Numbered from the stretch's first letter, positions 1 through 6,647 are shown. The stretch is 17,968 nucleotides of DNA from Acetobacteraceae bacterium (GCA_947478535.1 CANJXD010000053.1:1-17968); one strand, 5' to 3'. A program made the numbers and translations. Notes: generated from the letters alone by a model not told the origin.

Positions 1-1
1 C

Positions 2-100
2 GACTACGCCACCCCAAACGAGGCCTTCAACAGCCTACTTGCAAAGCTGGCCAGCCGGGGCGAAACACAGAGCCGCGGTGGTGTTCGCTACGGATGTTGA
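2..100 (+). CDS. 3' end of an unrecognised gene (partial)
   Basis: An open frame enters from the left edge and runs 32 codons to a TGA at 98-100. The peptide starts DYATPNEAFNSLLAKLASRG and ends GGVRYGC. The stretch is less GC-biased at third positions than the rest of the window, with codons such as CTA, CTT, GCA and ACA, which could mean a horizontally acquired gene. A D/G-Y-x-TP-x-EAF pattern near the end is reminiscent of the last helix of some DDE integrase/transposase cores, but this is too short to assign. No domain can be named. Only the tail is visible, so even its being coding rests on one open frame and codon style. Confidence 0.35.
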   Translation, partial: DYATPNEAFNSLLAKLASRGETQSRGGVRYGC

Positions 101-344
101 ATCCACCTACCAAATCTCATGAAGCGAAACCTGCGACCGTTCAGGCCACCCGAGGCGTCGAAATGGCTGTTTGGACCTCGGTGTGATGACGCGGCCAGGG
201 CTCCGGTGATCCAGGGGCTCGGAGCCGGGCCGTGCGCTCCGCCCATGAAGCGATCAGACGGTAAATCATGCCTTTCCCGTCCGCAGCAACACGGCTGTCA
301 CCGCGGCGGGCATCATCTGGCAGCGGTGCGACGGGGGCGACGCA
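101..344. other. Intergenic stretch without a supported gene
   Basis: Between the left-edge gene tail and the mmsB stop I see no ORF with protein-like composition, tRNA or insertion-sequence ends. Short frames here are Arg/Pro-rich shadows. One imperfectly placed 7-bp inverted repeat, GGCTCCG (199-205) with CGGAGCC (220-226), is present, with no further sign of function. Confidence 0.5.
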
Positions 345-1223
345 TCATCCGCTCCGCAGCATGCGAATGATGCCGGAGAAGTCGGTGCGCGCGCCGCCTT
401 CCTCGACAAAGCGCCGGTAAAGCTCCAGCGCCTTCGCCCCCACCGGCGTCGCCACGCCCCCGGCTTCCGCCGCGCCAACAGCGAGGCCGAGGTCCTTCAG
501 CATCAGCCCGGCGGAGAAGCCCGGCACATAGTCCCGGTTCGCCGGGCTGCCCGGCACCGGGCCGGGGACGGGGCAATAGGTCGTCAGGCTCCAGGACTGG
601 CCGGAGGATTTGCTCGCCACGTCGAACAGCGCCTGGTGGGACAGGCCCAGGCTTTCAGCCAGGACGAAGGCCTCCGCCGTCACGATCATCGTCGCCGCCA
701 GCATCATGTTGTTGCACGCCTTGGCAGCCTGGCCGGAGCCCGGGCCGCCGCAATGCACGACGGCGCGGCCCATCTGCTTCAGGATCGGCTCGGCGCCAGC
801 GAAGGCGCTGTCCTCGCCACCCACCATGAAGGTGAGCGTGCCGCCTTCCGCCCCCATGACACCGCCGGAGACCGGGGCATCAAGGAAGGCGCGGCCACAG
901 CCCGCGGCCACATCCCGCGCCGTTGCGACATCGATGGTGGAACAGTCGACCAGGATGGCGTCCGGCCGGCTGGCCGCCGCCATGCCGCCCGCGCCGAGCC
1001 AAGCGTCCCGCACATGGGCGCCGGCGGGCAGCATGGTGACGACGAAATCGGCGCCTGCCGCCGCCTCCGCCGCGCTGGGTGCCGCCCGGCCGCCGGCCGC
1101 CACCACGCTGGCGATCGCCGCGGGCACGAGGTCGAAGCAGGCGACATCATGCCCCGCCTTCGCCAGGTTGCGCGCCATCGGCGCCCCCATATTGCCGAGA
1201 CCGACGAAGCCGATGCGCGCCAT
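345..1223 (-). CDS. mmsB: 3-hydroxyisobutyrate dehydrogenase (HIBADH family)
   Basis: A 292-residue beta-hydroxyacid dehydrogenase, predicted to oxidise 3-hydroxyisobutyrate to methylmalonate semialdehyde with NAD+ in valine degradation (cytosolic). Seen: dinucleotide-binding GLGNMG at residues 8-13, DCSTID at 93-98, the substrate-binding DAPVSGG loop at 115-121, GxxxKxxNN with catalytic Lys168, and a C-terminal KDLGLA segment at 243-248. The insertion around residues 211-235 (WS...Y.PVPG...Y.PGF) is typical of true HIBADH rather than tartronate semialdehyde reductase. The start at 1223 is preferred over an in-frame ATG at 1445. The protein begins right at the Rossmann strand (MARIGFVG), a GGGGGGAAG ribosome site lies just upstream, and the extension is arginine/proline noise that would overlap the divergent lipoprotein gene. 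No mmsA or other valine-pathway gene lies nearby, so a related 3-hydroxyacid substrate remains possible. Confidence 0.88.
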   Translation of the reverse strand: MARIGFVGLGNMGAPMARNLAKAGHDVACFDLVPAAIASVVAAGGRAAPSAAEAAAGADFVVTMLPAGAHVRDAWLGAGGMAAASRPDAILVDCSTIDVATARDVAAGCGRAFLDAPVSGGVMGAEGGTLTFMVGGEDSAFAGAEPILKQMGRAVVHCGGPGSGQAAKACNNMMLAATMIVTAEAFVLAESLGLSHQALFDVASKSSGQSWSLTTYCPVPGPVPGSPANRDYVPGFSAGLMLKDLGLAVGAAEAGGVATPVGAKALELYRRFVEEGGARTDFSGIIRMLRSG

Positions 1224-1274
1224 GCCACTTCCCCCCGATTGTGATGCCCCACAGGTTAGGTCCGCCCCCGGGTC

Positions 1275-1306
1275 CGCGTCACCCCGAAGCCGCGTTACCC
1301 CGAAGC
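1275..1306. repeat. 16-bp tandem duplication in divergent intergenic region
   Basis: Two adjacent 16-bp units, CGCGTCACCCCGAAGC (1275-1290) and CGCGTTACCCCGAAGC (1291-1306), differ at one base. They lie 52 bp upstream of the mmsB start and about 140 bp upstream of the divergent lipoprotein gene. Seen directly. A regulator-binding role is only a guess. Confidence 0.6.
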
Positions 1307-1412
1307 CGCCGGGTTCCTGCCACAGGACGTCCACCATTCCCGGTCTTGCTGCGCAGGCGAAGTGGATGCGGAGGGGCGACATGGCGGGGCCGCGCAGGGA
1401 ACCGGGTGACAG

Positions 1413-1430
1413 AGGCCCCCGGCAGGGCCT
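1413..1430 (+). promoter_or_regulatory. Hairpin in the leader of the SlyB-like lipoprotein gene
   Basis: AGGCCC (1413-1418), loop CCGGCA, GGGCCT (1425-1430) form a perfect 6-bp stem that ends 13 bases before the ATG at 1444. No convincing Shine-Dalgarno lies between the hairpin and the start. It may influence translation, but this is inferred from position only. Confidence 0.35.
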
Positions 1431-1443
1431 AAGCATCGCTGCC

Positions 1444-2097
1444 ATGCCGGGCCCCCATCGCTTCCTCCCCCTTCTCCTGCTGGCGCCACTGGCGCTGGTG
1501 GGCTGCCGGTCGAGCTATTCGCCGGATGACTACGCCACCCGCGCGGTGCAGCAGATGAACCGCGTCGAACAGGGCACCGTGATCGGCGCCAGGCGCGTGA
1601 CGGTGACGGCCGAAGGCAGCACCGGCGCCGCGACCGGCGCGGCGGCGGGCGGGATCCTCGGGTCCCAGTCGCCCGGTGGGAACATGGCCGGCGCCATTGG
1701 CGCGGTGGGCGGCGCGCTGGTCGGCGGGCTGCTCGGCACCGCGACGGAACGCATCGCCGGCGACACCACTGCGGTCGAGTACATCGTGCGGAAGGAAAAT
1801 GGGGAGATGTTCTCCGTCACCCAGCGCGATCAGACACCGCTGCCGATCGGCCAGCGCGTGCTGCTGATCGGCGGCGCGCAGGCCCGCATCGTGCCGGACT
1901 ACACCGCGCCGGTGGCGGCCGCACCAACCCCGGCCGGCCCGCAGGCGCAGCCGGCACCCGCCGCGCCGGCAGCAGCGCCCGTTGCCGAACCCCTACCTGC
2001 CCTGGCGCCGAGCAACGCCACCCTCCAGGTCGCGCCGCCGCCACTGCCGGCGCCGCCGGTGCTTGTGCCGCCCCCCCCGCCGGTCAGCGGCGGGTGA
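1444..2097 (+). CDS. SlyB-like glycine-zipper outer-membrane lipoprotein
   Basis: A 217-residue lipoprotein. Seen: a signal peptide with basic start, an L/A-rich core and lipobox LVGC, with the acylated Cys at residue 21. There is no Asp at +2, which fits outer-membrane sorting by the usual rule. Residues about 45-155 match the SlyB/Pcp pattern: GTVIGARRVTV, then a glycine-zipper 2TM segment (about 60-100, GAATGAAAGG and GAIGAVGGALVGGLLG), then a VEYIVRKENGE and PIGQRVLL beta region. SlyB-type proteins stabilise the outer membrane under stress. Odd: SlyB proteins usually stop near residue 155, but this one carries a roughly 60-residue Pro/Ala-rich tail ending PPPPPVSGG. The start at 1444 is fixed by the signal peptide. 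A frame open back to about 610 is antisense to mmsB and rejected. The last 18 bases are the first copy of a three-copy repeat. Confidence 0.85.
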   Translation: MPGPHRFLPLLLLAPLALVGCRSSYSPDDYATRAVQQMNRVEQGTVIGARRVTVTAEGSTGAATGAAAGGILGSQSPGGNMAGAIGAVGGALVGGLLGTATERIAGDTTAVEYIVRKENGEMFSVTQRDQTPLPIGQRVLLIGGAQARIVPDYTAPVAAAPTPAGPQAQPAPAAPAAAPVAEPLPALAPSNATLQVAPPPLPAPPVLVPPPPPVSGG

Positions 2098-2155
2098 CGC
2101 AAACCGCACCGGTCAGCGGCGGGTGATGCCAACCACACCGGTCAGCGGCGGGTGA
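2080..2155 (+). repeat. Three-copy 29-bp tandem repeat spanning the lipoprotein stop codon
   Basis: The 18-mer CCGGTCAGCGGCGGGTGA occurs identically at 2080-2097, 2109-2126 and 2138-2155, an exact 29-bp period. The 11-base linkers CGCAAACCGCA and TGCCAACCACA differ at three positions. The first copy encodes the protein end PVSGG plus its TGA; the others repeat the stop downstream. It looks like slipped-strand or unequal-crossover expansion. Confidence 0.9.
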
Positions 2156-2156
2156 C

Positions 2157-2176
2157 AGCCCCGCTGGCACGGGGCT
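2157..2176 (+). terminator. Hairpin after the lipoprotein gene (possible terminator or leader structure)
   Basis: AGCCCCG (2157-2163), loop CTGGCA, CGGGGCT (2170-2176) form a perfect 7-bp GC-rich stem. The sequence after it is C-rich with no T-tract, so intrinsic termination is uncertain. It ends 18 bases before the start of the lytic transglycosylase and could act on that message instead. Confidence 0.4.
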
Positions 2177-2194
2177 TGCCCCCCCCTGGCCGGC

Positions 2195-2947
2195 ATGATC
2201 CGATACGCGCTGCCATTCCTGCTTCTGCTGCTATCCCCCGCCGCCCGGGCCGAACCCGGGCTGCTCTGCCGCGCCGCGATCCAGGCGGCGGAACGGCTGG
2301 CGGGCATTCCCCCGCATCTGCTGACCGCCATCGGTCGGGTGGAATCCGGCCGTCGAGACCCGGATAGCGGCGCCTTCCATCCCTGGCCCTGGACCATCAA
2401 TGCGGAAGGCCGGGGGCAATTCTTCCCCAGCAAGGCGGCAGCGATTGCCGAGGTGCAGGCATTGCAGGCCCGGGGCGTGCGATCCATCGACATCGGCTGC
2501 ATGCAGGTGAACCTGCGCCACCATCCCCAGGCCTTCGCCAGCCTCGACGAAGCCTTCGACCCCGCGGCCAACGCCGGCTATGCCGCCCGCTTCCTTGTTG
2601 AATTGCAGGCGGCACGCGGCGGAGACTGGCAGCGCGCGGCTGCCGCCTATCATTCCCAGACGCCCGAATTGGGGGATGCCTATCGCAGCCGCGTCATCGC
2701 CGCCTGGGCCGCCGAGCAGGGCGCGCCGCACGCCCCGGTGGCCCTGACGCCGGCCCTGGTCGCGGCAGCCAGCGCCGCCGGGACCGGCGGTGGGGGGTTC
2801 CTGTCGAACGGCGCGGATCGGGTGGCGATCACCGCCACCCCCACGGCCGCCGCGGGCACGGGCCGTGGCCTCGATGCCTATCGCAGCCTGCCGGTGCCGA
2901 TCGCCAGCCGGGCACCCATGGCGCGGGCCGTCATGGCTCGGCGTTAG
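2195..2947 (+). CDS. Secreted SLT-type lytic transglycosylase
   Basis: A 250-residue exported murein lytic transglycosylase that cleaves the MurNAc-GlcNAc bond in peptidoglycan with 1,6-anhydro product formation (family knowledge). Seen: a Sec signal peptide (residues 1-19, Leu-rich core, cleavage after ARA). The SLT (lysozyme-like) fold covers about 22-175: helix AAERLAGIPPHLLTAIGRVESG with catalytic Glu50, the GCMQVN motif at 101-106 and AAYHSQTP near 150-157. The last 75 residues are Gly/Ala-rich with no recognised domain. The ATG at 2195 is the natural start for the signal peptide, although no clear Shine-Dalgarno precedes it. The stop overlaps the stop of the convergent bPH gene by 4 bp. 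Stand-alone SLT proteins of this size often serve secretion or motility machines, but no such genes are visible here. Confidence 0.85.
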   Translation: MIRYALPFLLLLLSPAARAEPGLLCRAAIQAAERLAGIPPHLLTAIGRVESGRRDPDSGAFHPWPWTINAEGRGQFFPSKAAAIAEVQALQARGVRSIDIGCMQVNLRHHPQAFASLDEAFDPAANAGYAARFLVELQAARGGDWQRAAAAYHSQTPELGDAYRSRVIAAWAAEQGAPHAPVALTPALVAAASAAGTGGGGFLSNGADRVAITATPTAAAGTGRGLDAYRSLPVPIASRAPMARAVMARR

Positions 2948-3333
2948 CCATCGAGGTTGGTCGAGCCCTTCGGGCGGGCGGCGGTGTTCCAGGCCGTCCG
3001 GATCGCCTCGCTGACCGCGACGGGGTCCGGCACGCCGCGCAGGACATGCGATTCCTCGGTTCTTCCCTCGGTCGCCTTCACCACGACATCACCGATCCCG
3101 AGGATGCGCTGCCAGAGCGCCTGCTTCGAGACGACGTCGCGGATGCGGAAGACCTCCACATCATCGCGCACCTTGGTCAGAAAGCCGCTTTCGATGATGA
3201 CGCGTTCCGTCGTCACGGTGATGCGCTGCCGGCCGAGAAAGGGCAGGCCAAGCAGCAGCACGGCGATGGTGCCGCGCACCAACCCATAGGAACGTTTTGT
3301 CTCCCGCGTGAGCAGGATATCGGTCTCGGCCAT
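2944..3333 (-). CDS. Bacterial PH-domain (bPH_2/DUF304) membrane protein
   Basis: A 129-residue small membrane-associated protein. Seen: a short N-terminus, one hydrophobic segment at about 18-34 (VRGTIAVLLLGLPFLG), then a bPH_2-like domain with ITVTTERVIIESGFL (38-52), VEVFRIRDVV (59-68) and a W-x-R-ILGIGDVVV strand (74-85), the usual bPH_2 signature. The start at 3333 has a GGAGG five bases upstream on the minus strand; an upstream in-frame ATG at 3384 lacks this. It is probably co-transcribed behind the alpha/beta hydrolase (47-bp gap). The specific function of this family is not established, so I assign none beyond membrane association. Confidence 0.8.
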   Translation of the reverse strand: MAETDILLTRETKRSYGLVRGTIAVLLLGLPFLGRQRITVTTERVIIESGFLTKVRDDVEVFRIRDVVSKQALWQRILGIGDVVVKATEGRTEESHVLRGVPDPVAVSEAIRTAWNTAARPKGSTNLDG

Positions 3334-3380
3334 CGGCGCCTCCGTTGCGTGATGCAAGGTGGGCCCGGCGGCGCGGCGGA

Positions 3381-4085
3381 TCAATCCACCAGCCAGTCCC
3401 GCATGAAGCCAGTGACGAGATCCGGCTCCTCCATCGAAGGCAGGTGGCCAGCATCCGGCACCCGGCGCAGCACGGCGCGGGGGATGCCGGCGGCGATCTC
3501 CTCGGCCAGTTCAGGCGGTGTCAGTGCATCCTGCTCCCCCACCAGCACCAGCGTCGGCACGGCGATCGAGCGCAGCAGGGGGCGGCTGTCCGGGCGATGC
3601 ATGATGGCGCGCTGCTGGCGGTGGAAGGCATCCCGCCCCACGCGTTCGGCCATGTCCATCACCTCCGCGCCAAGCGGGCCTTCAAGGTTCCGCGGATGCA
3701 GCAATTGCGGCAGCAGCCGAGGCGTCACGCCCCGGAACATGCCGGATTGCGACAGCGCCAGCAGACCCTGGCGGCGGCGCGTCTGTTCCGGCGTATCGGC
3801 GCGGGCGGAGGTGTCCATCAGCGCCAGCCGATCCACCCGCGCCGCCGCCTGGCGCAGGATCTCCAACGCGACGTAGCCGCCCATGGACAGGCCGCAGACG
3901 GCGAAGCGCGCGCCATCCGGCAAGGCCGCCAGGGCGCGCCCGGCCATGGCGGGCAGCGTGTCGTCCAGCGTCAGGTCCGCGACGATGCAGCGCCAATCCG
4001 GCGACAGCGCCGCAACCTGGTCGCGCCACAAATGCCCGTCGCACAGCAGGCCGGGAAGCAGCAGAAGCAGCGGGCGGTCGGTCAT
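3381..4085 (-). CDS. Alpha/beta hydrolase
   Basis: A 234-residue cytosolic alpha/beta-hydrolase. Seen: LLLLPGLLCDGHLW oxyanion-hole region (6-20), nucleophile elbow GLSMGG with Ser67, acid GEQDALTPP with Asp186, and base DAGHLP with His214, giving a complete Ser-Asp-His triad in the expected order. The overall pattern is like carboxylesterase, 3-oxoadipate enol-lactonase and BioH-like enzymes, but the substrate cannot be read from the sequence and no pathway genes flank it. The start at 4085 (MTDRPLLLLLPG) sits immediately before the first beta strand and follows an AGG-containing ribosome site. An in-frame extension to 4289 is low-complexity and would run through the divergent promoter region, so it is rejected. 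First gene of a two-gene minus-strand unit with the bPH protein. Confidence 0.87.
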   Translation of the reverse strand: MTDRPLLLLLPGLLCDGHLWRDQVAALSPDWRCIVADLTLDDTLPAMAGRALAALPDGARFAVCGLSMGGYVALEILRQAAARVDRLALMDTSARADTPEQTRRRQGLLALSQSGMFRGVTPRLLPQLLHPRNLEGPLGAEVMDMAERVGRDAFHRQQRAIMHRPDSRPLLRSIAVPTLVLVGEQDALTPPELAEEIAAGIPRAVLRRVPDAGHLPSMEEPDLVTGFMRDWLVD

Positions 4086-4132
4086 ATCCTGGCCTGTATG
4101 GCGGGCCTGGGGCGACGACAACCCGTGCAAGC

Positions 4133-4161
4133 TTGATTTCCGCGCGCTTCCGGCGCATACG
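4133..4161 (+). promoter_or_regulatory. Candidate sigma70-type promoter for the helicase gene
   Basis: TTGATT (4133-4138) and CATACG (4156-4161) are separated by exactly 17 bases in the 209-bp gap between the divergent hydrolase and helicase genes. They match the -35 and -10 consensus at 4 of 6 and 3 of 6 positions. If used, it would give a leader of more than 120 bases. Weak evidence. Confidence 0.25.
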
Positions 4162-4294
4162 GCGCCGTCCCGCCCGGTTCCGCCAACCGCGCCTTGTTCG
4201 CGAGGGCGGAGCGTCCCCGCTGAATTCGCGTCCTGGAACACCAGGTCACGGTCTGGCGGCGGGCAGGCCCGAGGGAAGCAGAGAACCAATCACG

Positions 4295-6499
4295 TTGTCC
4301 GATCATAGCGACGCGACCGCACCGCGCGCGGCAGAGCCCCAGAACACGGCCGAGGCCGCCAAGGCCCAGCCGGAAGGCCATGCCCCGATGGTGAGCGAGG
4401 CCCAACCGGCCGAAATGCCCGCGGCGGAAACGCCCGCGGCAGACATGCCGGTGGCCGACGAGCCTGTGGCTGAAGCCCATGGGGCACCGCCGGAGGATTC
4501 CTCCGCAGCCATCATCGACGCCGCGCCGCAGGAGGCATCGCCGGACGCCGGAGATGACCGCGACGGCGACGACCCGGGCGATGTCGATGAGGACCGGGAT
4601 GATGGCGACCGGGACGATGGTGACCGGGACGACGGCAACCAGGACGATGACACCCGCAGCGAGGAAGAGCGCAGCGAGGAAGACGAATACTATGCCCGGC
4701 AGGAGGAAGCGGCGGCCGACGAGCCGGCGCGCACCACCTTCGCCGATATCGGCCTTTCGGAGCCGATCCTCCGCGCGGTGACGGAAGCCGGCTACCTCTA
4801 CCCCACGCCGATCCAGGAACAGGCCATCCCCGTCGTGCTGATGGGGCGGGACGTGCTGGGCTGCGCGCAGACCGGCACCGGCAAGACTGCCGGCTTCACC
4901 CTGCCGATGCTCGATATCCTCGCTGGCAGCCGCGCCAAGGCGCGCATGCCGCGCAGCCTGATCCTGGAGCCGACGCGCGAATTGGCCCTGCAGGTGGCCG
5001 AGCAGTTCGTGAAATACGGCAAGCATCTCAGCCTGACGCACGCCCTGCTGATCGGCGGCGAAAGCATGAACGACCAGCGCGACGTGCTCGAGAAGGGCGT
5101 GGACGTGCTGATCGCGACGCCAGGCCGGCTGCTGGACCTGTTCGACCGCGGCCGCATCCTGCTGGCGGATTGCAAGGTCCTCGTCATCGACGAGGCCGAC
5201 CGGATGCTCGACATGGGGTTCATCCCGGATGTCGAGAAGATCGTCTCCTTCCTGCCGAAGATCCGCCAGACGATGTTCTTCTCCGCCACCATGGCGCCGG
5301 AGATCAGACGCCTGGCCGATGCTTTCCTGCAGAACCCGCGGGAGATCTCGGTCAGCGCCCCGGCGACGGTCGCGACCACCATCACCACCGGCCTGCTCTG
5401 GGTGCGGGAACTCGACAAGCGTGAGGCCCTGCGCCGCCTGGTGCGGCGGGAGGAAGTGCAGAACGCGCTGATCTTCTGCAACCGCAAGGTTGACGTCGAT
5501 ATCCTCTACAAGTCCCTGAAGCGGCACGGATTTTCCGTAGGCGCCCTGCATGGGGACCTCGATCAGTCCACCCGCTTCGCGACGCTGAACAAGTTCAAGG
5601 CGAATGAGCTGCAACTGCTCGTCTGCTCGGACGTGGCGGCGCGCGGGCTCGATATCGGCGGCCTCTCCCACGTCTTCAACTTCGACGTGCCCTTCCATGC
5701 GGAGGACTATGTCCACCGCATCGGCCGCACCGGTCGTGCCGGACGCGAAGGCCGCGCCTTCTCGCTCGCCGCGCCCGAGGATGCGAAGTCGGTCGCGGCG
5801 ATCGAGAAGCTGACCGGCAAGCCGATCCCCCGCATGGAGGTCGACGGCCTCGATGTCGTCTCCGCCGAGGAGATCGCGGAAGGCGCCAAGGCCCGCCGTG
5901 GCCGTGGCGGTCGCCCTGCGCCGAGCGCCGCGCGCGGTGGGCCCGCTGGCGGCCGTGGCCGCAGCGGTGGTGGTGAGCGGGACCGCGGTGGTGACCGCGA
6001 ACGCGGCCGCCGCCCCTCGGGTGAGGATCGTGCGCCGCGCGTCGAGGCAGCGCCGGCCGAGGAGCGTGCGGCGCCGCCGGAACGCGCGCCCCGCGACGAC
6101 CGTCCGCCGCGCAGCGAAGGCCGCGACGGCGGATCTCGCCCCGGTGGCCGTGGCCGCGAAGGCCGCCCGCCGCGTGACGATGCCGCCCGCGGTGCCCCGC
6201 GTGACGATGCCGCCCGCGGCGCCCCGCGCGACGACGCCGCTCGCAGCGCCCCGCGTGACGAAGCCCCTCGCCCGCCGCGGGATGAGGCGCCGCGCGCGCC
6301 CCGCGACGAAGCCCCGCGCTTCCCGCGTGACGAAGGCCGCTACGAAAACCGCCGCGATGAATTCCGCCGTGAGCGGAAGGAGGACCGCGAAGCCGGCCCG
6401 ACGCCGCGCGGGTTTGGCGATGCGGTGCCCGCCTTCATGCTGCTGCCCCTGCCCCGTCCGCGCCGTGAAGCCGGGGATCAGGACGCCGAAGCCGCGTGA
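4295..6499 (+). CDS. DEAD-box ATP-dependent RNA helicase with long low-complexity tails
   Basis: RNA helicase of the RhlE/DbpA-like bacterial DEAD-box class, 734 residues from a TTG start; these remodel RNA during ribosome assembly and cold adaptation. Seen: Q motif around 148-177, motif I AQTGTGKT (191-198), PTRELA (226-231), TPGR (275-278), DEAD (299-302), SAT (330-332), ARGLDIGG (449-456) and HRIGRTGR (474-481). Before the core, about 87-133 is highly acidic with four phased RDDG-type units. After it, about 532-734 is RGG-rich and then PRDDA-rich. The start is uncertain. The TTG at 4295 gives MSDHSDAT and lies 16 bases after GAGGGAAG. A TTG at 4133 would add an Arg-rich, non-protein-like leader, and ATG 4388 has GGAAGG ten bases upstream. 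It is followed by strong hairpins. Function is confident, specific RNA target unknown. Confidence 0.92.
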   Translation: MSDHSDATAPRAAEPQNTAEAAKAQPEGHAPMVSEAQPAEMPAAETPAADMPVADEPVAEAHGAPPEDSSAAIIDAAPQEASPDAGDDRDGDDPGDVDEDRDDGDRDDGDRDDGNQDDDTRSEEERSEEDEYYARQEEAAADEPARTTFADIGLSEPILRAVTEAGYLYPTPIQEQAIPVVLMGRDVLGCAQTGTGKTAGFTLPMLDILAGSRAKARMPRSLILEPTRELALQVAEQFVKYGKHLSLTHALLIGGESMNDQRDVLEKGVDVLIATPGRLLDLFDRGRILLADCKVLVIDEADRMLDMGFIPDVEKIVSFLPKIRQTMFFSATMAPEIRRLADAFLQNPREISVSAPATVATTITTGLLWVRELDKREALRRLVRREEVQNALIFCNRKVDVDILYKSLKRHGFSVGALHGDLDQSTRFATLNKFKANELQLLVCSDVAARGLDIGGLSHVFNFDVPFHAEDYVHRIGRTGRAGREGRAFSLAAPEDAKSVAAIEKLTGKPIPRMEVDGLDVVSAEEIAEGAKARRGRGGRPAPSAARGGPAGGRGRSGGGERDRGGDRERGRRPSGEDRAPRVEAAPAEERAAPPERAPRDDRPPRSEGRDGGSRPGGRGREGRPPRDDAARGAPRDDAARGAPRDDAARSAPRDEAPRPPRDEAPRAPRDEAPRFPRDEGRYENRRDEFRRERKEDREAGPTPRGFGDAVPAFMLLPLPRPRREAGDQDAEAA
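4592..4651 (+). repeat. 15-bp phased repeat encoding acidic RDDG units in the helicase N-terminus
   Basis: Four consecutive 15-bp units (4592-4606, 4607-4621, 4622-4636, 4637-4651) encode DRDDG, DRDDG, DRDDG and NQDDD. The units are near-identical at DNA level, which suggests replication slippage. Confidence 0.85.
6170..6322 (+). repeat. 27-bp then 24-bp tandem repeats in the helicase C-terminal tail
   Basis: Three 27-bp units (6170-6196, 6197-6223, 6224-6250) encode PRDDAARGA, PRDDAARGA and PRDDAARSA. Three 24-bp units (6251-6274, 6275-6298, 6299-6322) then encode PRDEAPRP, PRDEAPRA and PRDEAPRF. All keep the reading frame. Confidence 0.88.
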
Positions 6500-6506
6500 T
6501 CCAGGA

Positions 6507-6538
6507 TGCGTGACCGGCCCCACTCGGCCGGTCGCGCA
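6507..6538 (+). terminator. Long hairpin after the helicase gene (probable terminator)
   Basis: A 13-bp stem (6507-6519 with 6526-6538, one G-U pair) centred on GACCGGCC, loop CCACTC, GGCCGGTC lies 8 bases after the helicase stop. There is no T-tract, but GC-rich stems of this kind commonly mark 3' ends in such genomes. Confidence 0.55.
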
Positions 6539-6544
6539 CCAGAC

Positions 6545-6565
6545 GGCGTGCCACAGCGGCACGCC
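6545..6565 (+). terminator. Second hairpin after the helicase gene
   Basis: GGCGTGCC (6545-6552), loop ACAGC, GGCACGCC (6558-6565) form a perfect 8-bp stem just 6 bases after the first hairpin. Together they may be a tandem terminator. Confidence 0.45.
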
Positions 6566-6620
6566 CCCCGCCGAAATTGCACTGCGGCGCGGTTGCGGGA
6601 TGCCGGACCCCGCGCCAGAT

Positions 6621-6647
6621 TGCCGGCCATACAAGCCGAGGCCGGCA
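6621..6647. promoter_or_regulatory. Inverted repeat in the gcdH leader
   Basis: TGCCGGCC (6621-6628) and GGCCGGCA (6640-6647) form a perfect 8-bp inverted repeat with an 11-base loop, ending 14 bases before the gcdH ribosome site. It could be an RNA hairpin or an operator for a dimeric regulator. Confidence 0.4.

Noticed and set aside
199..226. Possible tRNA or small RNA around a GGCTCCG/CGGAGCC stem
   Set aside because: No cloverleaf, T-loop or CCA-type features could be drawn from the surrounding sequence.
610..1443. Upstream extension of the lipoprotein frame
   Set aside because: It is antisense to mmsB and would bury the lipoprotein signal peptide and lipobox inside the protein.
2080..2155. 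Possible mini CRISPR array
   Set aside because: The 11-base segments between copies are near-identical rather than unique spacers, the core is only 18 bp, and no cas genes are present.
4082..6634. An 850-codon open frame antisense to the helicase gene
   Set aside because: It is opposite a gene with complete DEAD-box motifs, its sequence is low-complexity (runs of Gly/Ala/Arg), and long antisense frames are expected from GC-rich third-position bias.
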